A stretch of 24,332 bases of DNA from an uncultured Oribacterium sp. GTDB lineage: Bacteria > Bacillota > Clostridia > Lachnospirales > Lachnospiraceae. Below, one piece after another: positions 1 to 7,541 of this stretch (positions are counted from its first letter, which is position 1; every line of letters begins with the position of its first letter). Under the pieces are notes generated by a model. It did not search any database and was not told the origin of the DNA. It was given only the letters and a program-made list of their open reading frames with translations. The position numbers and the translations under genes are program-made. The stretch spans positions 1 through 24,332 of the forward strand of contig CAAGKO010000068.1 of NCBI GenBank assembly GCA_900770445.1, given 5' to 3'.

Positions 1-1
1 C

Positions 2-122
2 AAGCCGGGTCCCCTTAGCGGCACTTGGGACTTTTTTCCTTAGCACCCTCTGCAACGCTGAGTGTTCATAAAGAAAACTCAGTGATTGCAGAGGGCCTAG
101 TGCCGCTTAGGGTCCCCGGCTT
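2..122. repeat. Long imperfect inverted repeat (nested hairpin) upstream of pyrH
   Basis: Positions 2-24 pair with 100-122 (AAGCCGGG... with ...CCCGGCTT, few mismatches). Inside that, 46-66 pairs with 74-95 (CCCTCTGCA with TGCAGAGGG at the stem base) around a short AT-rich loop. The left arm carries about 18 extra bases (roughly 25-44) that have no partner on the right, and these hold a T-run. As a whole it could be a cruciform-forming intergenic repeat or MITE-like element, or a structured transcript end of the gene to the left. The symmetry is seen in the sequence; the role is not known. Confidence 0.6.
9..37 (+). terminator. Rho-independent terminator inside the left arm of the long hairpin
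   Basis: GTCCC (9-13) pairs with GGGAC (27-31) and is followed directly by six T (32-37). It would end transcription arriving from the left, where tsf is expected from the usual rpsB-tsf-pyrH-frr order (inference; tsf is outside the window). The same bases can instead pair with 100-122 in the longer hairpin, so the two folds are mutually exclusive. Confidence 0.5.
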
Positions 123-219
123 AGAGTTCACCGGTCTCGGAGTACTGTGCCTCCGTTACCGCCCCTCCGGCCTGCGCATCATCCTCTCAAAACTTAAGCT
201 AGCACGCAGCCCTGTAGTA

Positions 220-228
220 TGGTAGAAT
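220..228 (+). promoter_or_regulatory. Candidate extended -10 promoter for pyrH
   Basis: TGG-TAGAAT at 220-228 matches an extended -10 (TGn plus TAnAAT), 80 bases before the pyrH start. No convincing -35 lies 16-18 bases upstream, which extended -10 promoters can tolerate. It sits downstream of the terminator at 9-37, consistent with independent transcription of pyrH-frr. Confidence 0.35.
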
Positions 229-307
229 ACTTCAGATAGAAGCCTGCGAGGAATCGTGATACCTGTCGTTTCCGTATGCCTCGCGCGCACTATGAAAAGG
301 AGATACT

Positions 308-1018
308 ATGGCAGAAAAAAATAGAAGAGTCATGCTGAAGCTGTCCGGTGAGGCACTGGCAGGTGAGAAGCATTTCGGCTTTGATGATGATACGATCCGT
401 GCCGTCGCACAGGAAGTAAAGACAGCGGTCGATGCCGGCGTACAGCTGGCCATCGTGATCGGTGGCGGTAACTTCTGGCGTGGCCGCCAGTCCGTAGAGG
501 TCGACCGCTATAAAGCAGATCAGGTCGGCATCCTCGCGACCGTGATGAACTGCATCTATGTTTCCGAGATTTTCCGGACACAGGGCATGAAGACGAAGGT
601 GATGTCCTCGATCCAGATCGGAGATATGGCAGAGCTGTTTAACAAGGATAAGGCCATCCGGGCGATGGAGAAGGGCACGGTCATCTTCTGTGCCGGCGGC
701 ACCGGCCACCCGTACTTCTCGACCGACACCGGCGTCGTACTCCGTGCCGTCGAGCTGAACTGCGAGGAGATCCTGCTTGCGAAGGCCATCGACGGTGTCT
801 ATGATTCCGACCCGAAGACGAATCCGAATGCGAAGAAGTTCGACACCATCCGCATCCAGGATGTCGTCGACCAGCGCCTCGGCGTCATCGACCTTTCCGC
901 ATCCGTCATGTGCATGGAGAACCACATGCCGCTCGCAATCTTCTCTCTGAACGAGAAAAACGGCATCTCGAACGCATTGAAGGGAAAGATCACCGGCACC
1001 CGCGTCACCGCTGACTGA
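308..1018 (+). CDS. pyrH: UMP kinase (uridylate kinase)
   Basis: Cytosolic bacterial UMP kinase, which phosphorylates UMP to UDP with ATP in pyrimidine nucleotide synthesis. The 236-residue length is normal for the hexameric amino-acid-kinase-fold family. Visible motifs are MLKLSGEAL near residue 9, the glycine-rich GGGNFWRG near 52-59, a GILATVMN stretch, the GTGHPYFSTDT nucleotide/UMP region near 131-141, and the DGVYDSDPKTNPNAKKF segment near 161-177. The start is fixed by AGGAG seven bases upstream of ATG 308. It is followed 126 bases later by frr, the conserved order in most bacteria (rpsB-tsf-pyrH-frr), which suggests tsf lies just left of the window. Transcription may begin at the extended -10 near 220. 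Identification is secure. Confidence 0.97.
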   Translation: MAEKNRRVMLKLSGEALAGEKHFGFDDDTIRAVAQEVKTAVDAGVQLAIVIGGGNFWRGRQSVEVDRYKADQVGILATVMNCIYVSEIFRTQGMKTKVMSSIQIGDMAELFNKDKAIRAMEKGTVIFCAGGTGHPYFSTDTGVVLRAVELNCEEILLAKAIDGVYDSDPKTNPNAKKFDTIRIQDVVDQRLGVIDLSASVMCMENHMPLAIFSLNEKNGISNALKGKITGTRVTAD

Positions 1019-1144
1019 TGATGCCCATCACGTCCGACGAGGACGCTGCGCGAAGAGATGTGCCCCGAGGACGAAAACATTGGCCCACAGGCCGGACTGA
1101 ACATATCAACAACCCGCAAAGGGTAAACATAGGAGGACCAGATC

Positions 1145-1699
1145 ATGGATGATCAATTTACCATTTACATCGAAAAGATGCACAAGACCCACGACAATCT
1201 GATGGACGAGCTTGCGACCATCCGCGCAGGCCGTGCAAACCCGCACGTACTCGACCGTATCACGGTGGACTACTACGGCACACCGACCCCGATCCAGCAG
1301 GTGGGCAATGTTTCTGTCCCGGAGGCACGTCTCATCCAGATTCAGCCATGGGATAAGAGCATGCTGAAGGAGATCGAGAAGGCCATCAATATGTCCGAGA
1401 TCGGTATCAATCCTGTAAACGATGGTACCGTTATCCGTCTCGTATTCCCGGAGCTCACCGAGGAGAGACGTAAGGAGCTGACGAAGGATGTTAAGAAGAA
1501 GGGTGAGGCAGCGAAGATCGCCATCCGTAACATCCGTCGTGATGCCATGGATCTCGCAAAGAAGCTCGAGAAGTCTTCTGAGATGACCGAGGATGATCTC
1601 GCGAGAGCGACGAAGGACATCCAGGAGCTCACCGATCACATGTGTGAGAAGATCGATGCTTCGGTCGAGACGAAGAACAAGGAGCTCATGACCGTTTAA
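1145..1699 (+). CDS. frr: Ribosome recycling factor
   Basis: Ribosome recycling factor, which with EF-G splits post-termination ribosomes so that subunits can be reused. At 184 residues it is the standard length. The sequence shows the family hallmarks: an N-terminal helix followed by LATIRAGRANPHVLDRITVDYYG (residues about 23-45), the PLxQVGNVSVPE-like region that starts domain II, the IQPWDKSMLKEIEKAI segment, GINPVNDGTVIRL, and the charged helix RRKELTKDVKKKGEAAKIAIRNIRRDA. AGGAGG eight bases before ATG 1145 sets the start. It lies downstream of pyrH with a 126-base gap and no obvious terminator between, so co-transcription is likely. Confidence 0.97.
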   Translation: MDDQFTIYIEKMHKTHDNLMDELATIRAGRANPHVLDRITVDYYGTPTPIQQVGNVSVPEARLIQIQPWDKSMLKEIEKAINMSEIGINPVNDGTVIRLVFPELTEERRKELTKDVKKKGEAAKIAIRNIRRDAMDLAKKLEKSSEMTEDDLARATKDIQELTDHMCEKIDASVETKNKELMTV

Positions 1700-1810
1700 T
1701 CGGCGGCTTCGAAACGAGCACAGCGATCGAACAGAAACAGATGTCGCCTGTGATATGCTCCGTGAGAGCGTAGCATGCCTGTATCATCGCTGTTCGATAG
1801 GGAGATTGCA

Positions 1811-2548
1811 GTGGATATCATCAATTCTGAGGGCCGGAACATCCCGGCCCATATCGCCATTATACTGGATGGCAACGGACGTTGGGCCGAGCATAAGGGC
1901 CTACCGCGTGCCATGGGCCACAAGCAGGGCTGTGAAACACTGGAGAAGACCGTCGCCGACTGTGCGCGTCTCGGTGTGCAGTACCTGACGGTCTATGGCT
2001 TCTCGACGGAGAACTGGAAACGCTCCGAGGAGGAGGTCGGTGCCCTGATGAAGCTGTTTCGCTTCTACATGGTGAAGCTCATCAAGGTCGCGAACGAGCA
2101 TAACGTACGCGCCCGCATGATCGGTGAGCGCAGCCGCTTCGCACCGGACATCCAGGAGGGTATCCGTCGTCTCGAGGAGGAGACGAAGCAGAACACCGGC
2201 ATGACCTTCGTCTTCGCCGTGAACTACGGCTCACGCGACGAGATCGTTCGTGCGGTTCGTAAGTACACCATCGAGGCGATCCGTGCAGGGAAGAGTGAAG
2301 AGGAGATCGAGGCGCTGACCGAGCAGGCCTTCGCCGGCTATCTCGACACCGCCGGCATGCCGGACCCGGATCTCGTGATTCGCACCTCCGGTGAGTTCCG
2401 CATATCGAACTACCTGCTCTGGCAGAGTGCGTACGCGGAGTACTACATCACCCCGGTGCTCTGGCCGGATTTCACGAAGGATGAGCTTCTGAAGGCCATC
2501 GACAGCTTCAACAGCCGGGAGCGACGCTTCGGCGGTCGGAAAAAGTGA
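1811..2548 (+). CDS. uppS: Undecaprenyl diphosphate synthase (cis-prenyltransferase)
   Basis: Condenses isopentenyl diphosphate onto farnesyl diphosphate to make C55 undecaprenyl diphosphate, the carrier for peptidoglycan precursors. Motifs are IPAHIAIILDGNGRWA with the catalytic Asp near residue 20, GHKQGCETL, YGFSTENWKR, and the C-terminal PDLVIRTSGE...SNYLLWQSAYAEYY signature. An ATG at 1775 is in frame, but it has only a weak ribosome site. GTG 1811 has AGGGAG at 1799-1804 with a six-base gap and puts the IPAHIA motif at the usual distance from the N-terminus, giving 245 residues. I therefore prefer 1811. It works with dxr and ispG downstream, which supply its isoprenoid substrate. Function is secure; the start is fairly so. 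Confidence 0.93.
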   Translation: MDIINSEGRNIPAHIAIILDGNGRWAEHKGLPRAMGHKQGCETLEKTVADCARLGVQYLTVYGFSTENWKRSEEEVGALMKLFRFYMVKLIKVANEHNVRARMIGERSRFAPDIQEGIRRLEEETKQNTGMTFVFAVNYGSRDEIVRAVRKYTIEAIRAGKSEEEIEALTEQAFAGYLDTAGMPDPDLVIRTSGEFRISNYLLWQSAYAEYYITPVLWPDFTKDELLKAIDSFNSRERRFGGRKK

Positions 2549-2696
2549 TACGCTTCTGAAGCGCATCGGTGATCCCGGCAGTCGGGCGTGACGCTTCGGC
2601 AGCAGAAAATATAAATATCCGAGCGGAACAGGCTTCCTTTTGCGTTGTATCAACAGTGTATAAGGGTGGCCTGTCCTTTGTATTTTGAGGTACACT

Positions 2697-3548
2697 ATGG
2701 CAGAAACTGAGAAATTAAAGAAAGATCAAAATGAGAAGAAGATGAAGTCCTTCGTCACGCGGCTTCTGAGCGGCATCGTGCTCGTCCTGATCGCGATCCT
2801 CACCGTCCCGCGCGGCGGACTCCCGCTGTTTGTCCTGACCTTTCTGATCTCCATGATCGGACTCTTCGAGCTCTACCGCGTCTTCGGCATCGAGCACACG
2901 TCCCTCGGACTGGTCGGCTATCTCACGACCATCGGCTACTACATCATCGTCTGGTTCCATGTCGAGGAGTATTACCCGCTGATGATCGTCCTGAGCCTCA
3001 TGGCACTGATGGCCTTCTACGTCATCACCTATCCGGCCTACAAGATCTCTCAGGTCGCGAAGGCCTTCATGGGCTTCTGCTACGCCGGCATCATGATGAG
3101 CTACATCTACCAGACCCGTACGCTGCCGGACGGCAAGTACCTCGTCTGGCTCATCTTCCTCGCGAGCTGGGGCTCCGACACCTGCGCGTACTGCGCCGGC
3201 ATGCTCTTCGGGCGTCATAAGATGACCCCGATCCTGAGCCCGAAGAAGACCGTGGAGGGTGCCATCGGCGGTGTCCTCGGTGCGGCGCTGCTCGGCTGTC
3301 TCTATGCGACCGTCTTCCGGCGCGGCTTCGCCATCATCGCAAACCCTGGCATCGCCTGCGGGATCTCCTGTGCGGTCGGCGCGCTGATCTCCATGGTCGG
3401 CGACCTCACCGCCTCCGGCATCAAGCGCGATTACGAAGTGAAGGACTACGGACACCTGATCCCGGGCCACGGCGGCATCCTGGATCGCTTCGATTCCGTT
3501 CTGTTCACGGCCCCGGCGGTCTACTTCGCCCTGAGCTTCCTGATCTGA
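2697..3548 (+). CDS. cdsA: Phosphatidate cytidylyltransferase (CDP-diglyceride synthase)
   Basis: Integral membrane enzyme that makes CDP-diacylglycerol from phosphatidate and CTP, the branch point of phospholipid synthesis. After a charged N-terminus (residues 1-20) there are about eight hydrophobic segments. The family signature sits at the C-terminus: SGIKRDYEVKD followed by PGHGGILDRFDS, the metal- and CTP-binding region. A TTG at 2685 could extend the frame by four codons, but GAGG at 2687-2690 lies six bases before ATG 2697, so ATG 2697 is the better start (283 residues). It follows uppS after about 150 bases, the common uppS-cdsA-dxr-rseP order. Confidence 0.95.
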   Translation: MAETEKLKKDQNEKKMKSFVTRLLSGIVLVLIAILTVPRGGLPLFVLTFLISMIGLFELYRVFGIEHTSLGLVGYLTTIGYYIIVWFHVEEYYPLMIVLSLMALMAFYVITYPAYKISQVAKAFMGFCYAGIMMSYIYQTRTLPDGKYLVWLIFLASWGSDTCAYCAGMLFGRHKMTPILSPKKTVEGAIGGVLGAALLGCLYATVFRRGFAIIANPGIACGISCAVGALISMVGDLTASGIKRDYEVKDYGHLIPGHGGILDRFDSVLFTAPAVYFALSFLI

Positions 3549-3682
3549 CGGCAGCGCTGTCCGTGGCCAATGCAGCCGCCGGGAAGCACATACCCATCCG
3601 CCGTCGGCATCGGCCCCGGCAGAAGGAGCGGCGTCTGTGGCATCATGAAGAATACTGAAATCTGTTTGAATCGAGGAATATC

Positions 3683-4843
3683 ATGAGAAGATTAGTAATA
3701 TTAGGTTCGACCGGTTCCATCGGAACCCAGACCATCGATGTGATTGAGGGCGATCCGGAAATCAAGGTCACCGGACTCGCGGTCTATAGTTCCATCGAGC
3801 AGCTGAAGGCGCAGGTGGAGAAGCTCCATCCGGAGGCGGTCTGCATCTATGATGAAGCGAAGGCGGAAACCTTCCGGAGCTACGGGCTCCCGGTGAAGGT
3901 GCTGAGCGGGATGGACGGGCTCATCGAGCTCGCGACCATGGAGCACTGCGATGAAGTCGTGGTTTCCGTCGTCGGTATGATCGGTATCCAGCCGACCATC
4001 GCAGCGCTGAAGGCGCATAAGCAGGTCGCGCTCGCGAACAAGGAGACGCTCGTCTGCGCCGGTCACATCATCATGCCGCTGGCCGCGGCGTGTGGCATCG
4101 AGATCATGCCGATCGACTCCGAGCACAGCGCCATCTGGCAGTCCCTGACCGGGGAGCCGCATGACGCCATCGAAAAAATCCTGCTTACCGCGTCTGGCGG
4201 ACCATTCCGCGGAAAGAAGCGGGACGAGCTTCGCGGGAAGACGAAGGAGGATGCGCTTAAGCATCCGAACTGGTCGATGGGACGGAAAATCACGATTGAC
4301 TCCGCCACGATGGTCAACAAGGGCCTCGAGGTCCTCGAAGCCAGCTGGCTTTTCGATGTGCCGGTCGATGAGATTCAGGTCGTCGTGCAGCCACAGTCCA
4401 TCGTGCACTCTGCCGTACAGTATGTCGACGGCTCGGTGAAGGCACAGCTCGGCCTGCCGGATATGCGTATCCCGATCGAGTACGCCCTCTATGCGCCGAA
4501 CCGCCGAGCACTGAAGGAGGACAAACGCCTCGATCTCGCGGCGCTGATGCAGCTTAGCTTCGAAAACCCGGATATGGAGACCTTTAAGGGCCTTGCCCTC
4601 GGTTACCGCGCCGGCCGGACCGGCGGCTCCATGCCGACCGTCTACAACGCCGCGAACGAAGAAGCGGTCGCGATGTTCCTGCAGGACCGCATCGATTTCC
4701 TGGAGATCGCGGACGTCATCGAAGAGGCCATGGACGCCCATGAGGGCCACGTCCTCGCGGCACCGACCCTCGCGGAAATCCTCGAGATCGAAGCCTGGGC
4801 CCGCGACTTCGTACGGACACACTCAACGATCGTTCGAGTGTAG
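3683..4843 (+). CDS. dxr: 1-deoxy-D-xylulose 5-phosphate reductoisomerase
   Basis: Converts DXP to 2-C-methyl-D-erythritol 4-phosphate with NADPH, the committed step of the non-mevalonate isoprenoid pathway. The 386-residue length is typical. Visible motifs: NADPH-binding GSTGSIG at residues 8-14, ANKETLV near 118-124, metal-binding PIDSEHSA near 143-150 (Asp145, Glu147), SGGPFR near 171-176, the substrate loop HPNWSMGRK near 194-202, and MVNKGLE near 210-216 whose Glu completes the metal site. GAGGA about six bases upstream supports ATG 3683. A C-terminal helical domain containing NAANEEAV is intact. It belongs to the same series as uppS and ispG, so the locus supplies and uses isoprenoid precursors. 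Confidence 0.97.
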   Translation: MRRLVILGSTGSIGTQTIDVIEGDPEIKVTGLAVYSSIEQLKAQVEKLHPEAVCIYDEAKAETFRSYGLPVKVLSGMDGLIELATMEHCDEVVVSVVGMIGIQPTIAALKAHKQVALANKETLVCAGHIIMPLAAACGIEIMPIDSEHSAIWQSLTGEPHDAIEKILLTASGGPFRGKKRDELRGKTKEDALKHPNWSMGRKITIDSATMVNKGLEVLEASWLFDVPVDEIQVVVQPQSIVHSAVQYVDGSVKAQLGLPDMRIPIEYALYAPNRRALKEDKRLDLAALMQLSFENPDMETFKGLALGYRAGRTGGSMPTVYNAANEEAVAMFLQDRIDFLEIADVIEEAMDAHEGHVLAAPTLAEILEIEAWARDFVRTHSTIVRV

Positions 4844-4863
4844 GTATCTGCATCGACAAAGGA

Positions 4864-4907
4864 ACAGTTCAGCTATGCCACCCCTCCGGGTCCCCAGTCT
4901 GAACTGT
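4864..4907 (+). other. Hairpin between dxr and rseP
   Basis: ACAGTTCAG (4864-4872) and CTGAACTGT (4899-4907) form a perfect 9-base inverted repeat around a 26-base pyrimidine-rich loop, in the 111-base gap before rseP. No T-run follows, so it is not a standard intrinsic terminator. It could be a pause, an RNA processing site or an operator. Only the symmetry is seen. Confidence 0.4.
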
Positions 4908-4954
4908 AACCGGAACGACATCTCTTTGGGCTTTCATCTTTTATTAAGGAGTTT

Positions 4955-6259
4955 ATGACTATTATCAGTATCATCATCGCTATAGCAGGTCTCGGCTTCC
5001 TGGTTTTCTTCCATGAGCTCGGTCATTTCCTGGCTGCGAAGCTCTGCCACGTCGGTGTCCTCGAGTTTTCCATCGGGATGGGGCCGCGGATGCTCAGCCG
5101 TGTCGACGGAAATACACGTTACTCCCTCAAGCTTCTGCCCTTCGGCGGAAGCTGCGCGATGCTCGGAGAGGACAGCGCCGGCTCCGGTGATTTCTCGACC
5201 CCACAGGGCCACGCGGAGGAGCGTGCTGCCACAGGAGATCATGCAGGCACAGAATGTCGGGAGGATGTCCAGCCTAAGACCGGTTGCCCTGCTTCCAGCA
5301 CGGATTTCGACTCGTCGAGACGGGAAGCCGGTTCAGAACTGCAGTGGATCGACTACGACGGCGTCCGTTTCCGGAGCGACGAGATCGCGAAGTACAGCTT
5401 CAACGAGAAGTCGGCGCCGCAGCGCTTCTTCATCTGCATCGCCGGTGTGCTGAACAACTTCATCCTCGCGACCATCCTCGCCTTCGTGCTGGTCGGCTTC
5501 TGTGGCTATGACCGTCTCTACGTCATGGACACGACGCCGGATACTCCGGTGGCGGAGGCCGGCTTCGAGCGCGGGGACGCGCTGCAGTCGATCGGCTATG
5601 AGGGGAAGCCGAAGAGTGCCGTGCCGGGCTACCGCGACCTCTTCATCTGGCTCTATGTGAATGCCACGGACTTCGATGAGAATACGAAGCTGGAGGCCGT
5701 GGTGCTTCGCGATGGCGGGGAGCAGACGCTCCACTTTCAGCCGTACTACGATACGACACAGCAGAAGTATAAGCTCGGTATCCGTTTTTACGGCGGTCGC
5801 TTCCTGCCGGCCGGTCCGCGGGAGTTCGTCGAGGATGCCTTTTATGAGGTTCGCTACAACACGACCGTCGTGCTCCAGAGCCTGCGACTTCTGTTCCATG
5901 GCCGCGTACAGCGCCAGGAGGTCATGGGCCCGGTCGGCGCGGTGACGGTCATGGGCTCTACGGTCGAGCAGTCCTCCCAGTACGGTGCGTTCAATGCTTT
6001 CCTCGTACTGCTGGAGCTCCTCGTGATGCTCTCGGCGAACCTCGGTGTGATGAACCTGCTGCCGGTGCCGGCCCTCGATGGCGGCCGCCTGCTGTTCATC
6101 CTGCTCGAGATGATTTCGAGACGACGTCTCGACCCGCAGCTCGAGGAGCGCATCAACCAGATCGGCATGATCCTGCTGCTTCTGCTGATGGCCGCTGTCA
6201 TGTCAAACGATATACTGAATCTGTTCACCGGCGCGTACAGCGCGATGCTGGGTCGCTGA
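4955..6259 (+). CDS. rseP: RseP-family site-2 intramembrane metalloprotease
   Basis: Membrane zinc protease of the RseP/RasP (M50B) family, which cleaves anti-sigma factors or signal-peptide remnants inside the membrane. The first hydrophobic segment holds HELGH at residues 20-24 (zinc ligands and catalytic Glu). A central PDZ-like part follows a second membrane segment (about 158-180), and NLLPVPALDGG near the C-terminus supplies the third zinc ligand. AAGGAG just before ATG 4955 supports the start. Unusual: between MLGED (about residue 73) and SFNEKSAPQRF (about 148) there is a hydrophilic stretch of some 55-60 extra residues rich in Ser, Gly, Glu and Asp, with two Cys, where relatives usually have a short loop. 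At 434 residues it is therefore long for a one-PDZ member. Placement after dxr is the standard order. Confidence 0.93.
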   Translation: MTIISIIIAIAGLGFLVFFHELGHFLAAKLCHVGVLEFSIGMGPRMLSRVDGNTRYSLKLLPFGGSCAMLGEDSAGSGDFSTPQGHAEERAATGDHAGTECREDVQPKTGCPASSTDFDSSRREAGSELQWIDYDGVRFRSDEIAKYSFNEKSAPQRFFICIAGVLNNFILATILAFVLVGFCGYDRLYVMDTTPDTPVAEAGFERGDALQSIGYEGKPKSAVPGYRDLFIWLYVNATDFDENTKLEAVVLRDGGEQTLHFQPYYDTTQQKYKLGIRFYGGRFLPAGPREFVEDAFYEVRYNTTVVLQSLRLLFHGRVQRQEVMGPVGAVTVMGSTVEQSSQYGAFNAFLVLLELLVMLSANLGVMNLLPVPALDGGRLLFILLEMISRRRLDPQLEERINQIGMILLLLLMAAVMSNDILNLFTGAYSAMLGR

Positions 6260-6386
6260 AACCGCTTGTCTGCGGTATGAAAAAGCGGGAAAGGCGTGCG
6301 TACAGCTGATGTGGCCATCGGAACCGCCACGCGAAGTGAAGATGTAGAAGGCCGAAGCATTGGCCGCATATACAGGAGGAAATGTG

Positions 6387-7448
6387 ATGTTAGCAAGAGA
6401 GAAGACCCGTGTGGTTTCCATCGGTAATGTAAAGATCGGCGGGGAGAACCCGATCGCAATCCAGTCCATGTGCAACACGAAGACGGAGGACGTCGCGGCG
6501 ACCGTCGCGCAGATCCACCGCCTCGAGAAGGCCGGCTGCCAGATCATCCGCTGCACTGTGCCGACCCATGAGGCCGCACTGGCGATCGGCGAGATCAAGA
6601 AGCAGATCTCGATTCCGCTCGTGGCCGACATCCATTTCGACTACCGCATGGCCATCGAGGCGATGGAAAACGGCGCGGATAAGATCCGTATCAACCCGGG
6701 CAACATCGGCTCAAACGAGAAGATCCGGGCCGTCGTGGACTGCGCGAAGGAGCGGAACATCCCGATCCGTGTCGGCGTAAATTCCGGCTCCCTCGAGAAG
6801 GACCTGATCGCGAAGTACGGCGGGCACGTCACCGCCGAGGGCATCGTGGAGTCCGCACTCGATAAGGTCCACCTCATCGAGGACATGGGCTATGATAACC
6901 TCGTTATCTCCATCAAGTCCTCCGACGTCCTGATGTGCACCCGCGCGCACGAGCTCATCTGCCAGAAGACGGACTACCCGCTGCACGTCGGTATCACTGA
7001 AGCCGGCACCATGTGGTCCGGCAATATCAAGTCCGCCCTCGGCCTCGGGATGATCCTTTCCCAGGGCATCGGCAATACCATCCGTGTATCGCTGAGTGCG
7101 GATCCGGTCGAGGAGATCAAGTCCGCGAAGCTCATCCTCCGCACTCTCGGCCTCCGGAAGGGCGGTATCGAGGTCGTGTCCTGCCCGACCTGCGGACGTA
7201 CGAATATCGACCTCATCGGCCTCGCCAACCAAGTGCAGACCATGGTCGAGGAGTTCGATGAGAAGTCGCTGAAGGTTGCGGTCATGGGCTGCGTCGTGAA
7301 CGGTCCGGGCGAAGCGAAGGAAGCCGACCTCGGCATCGCGGGCGGTAAGGGCGAAGGCCTCCTCATCAAGAAGGGTGAGATCATCCGCAAGGTGCCGGAG
7401 GATCAGCTGCTCGAAGTGCTCCGGGAGGAGATTTCCAAGTTCAATTAA
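6387..7448 (+). CDS. ispG: 4-hydroxy-3-methylbut-2-en-1-yl diphosphate synthase (IspG/GcpE)
   Basis: Iron-sulfur enzyme that reductively opens MEcPP to HMBPP, the penultimate step of the non-mevalonate pathway. Begins with the typical TRVVSIGNVKIGG...PIAIQSM barrel start. The [4Fe-4S] ligands are visible in CPTCGR (near residue 265) and MGCVVNGPGEA (near 300). In-frame codons exist upstream (TTG 6360), but AGGAGG at 6374-6379 lies seven bases before ATG 6387, giving 353 residues, the usual size of the short bacterial form. It shares the locus with dxr and uppS. The pathway genes between them (ispD, E, F, H) are not in this window. Confidence 0.95.
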   Translation: MLAREKTRVVSIGNVKIGGENPIAIQSMCNTKTEDVAATVAQIHRLEKAGCQIIRCTVPTHEAALAIGEIKKQISIPLVADIHFDYRMAIEAMENGADKIRINPGNIGSNEKIRAVVDCAKERNIPIRVGVNSGSLEKDLIAKYGGHVTAEGIVESALDKVHLIEDMGYDNLVISIKSSDVLMCTRAHELICQKTDYPLHVGITEAGTMWSGNIKSALGLGMILSQGIGNTIRVSLSADPVEEIKSAKLILRTLGLRKGGIEVVSCPTCGRTNIDLIGLANQVQTMVEEFDEKSLKVAVMGCVVNGPGEAKEADLGIAGGKGEGLLIKKGEIIRKVPEDQLLEVLREEISKFN

Positions 7449-7465
7449 TCATCGTGTAGTGCTAT

Positions 7466-7518
7466 AGCCAGCAGTGGTGCGGAGAACCGATCACGCATTT
7501 CCGCACTCACCGCTGGCT
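7466..7518 (+). other. Strong hairpin between ispG and polC
   Basis: AGCCAGC...GTGCGGA (7466-7483) pairs with TCCGCAC...GCTGGCT (7500-7518), an 18-base stem with one bulge around a 16-base loop. Only CTTTCAC follows, not a proper T-run, so it is at best a weak terminator. It occupies most of the 93-base gap and ends 23 bases before the polC start, so it may modulate read-through into polC (inference). Confidence 0.5.
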
Positions 7519-7541
7519 TTCACACCACTTTAAGGATTGTC

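Noticed and set aside
25..225. Small plus-strand open frame before pyrH
   Set aside because: It lies within the long inverted repeat, has no ribosome site and reads as low-information sequence.
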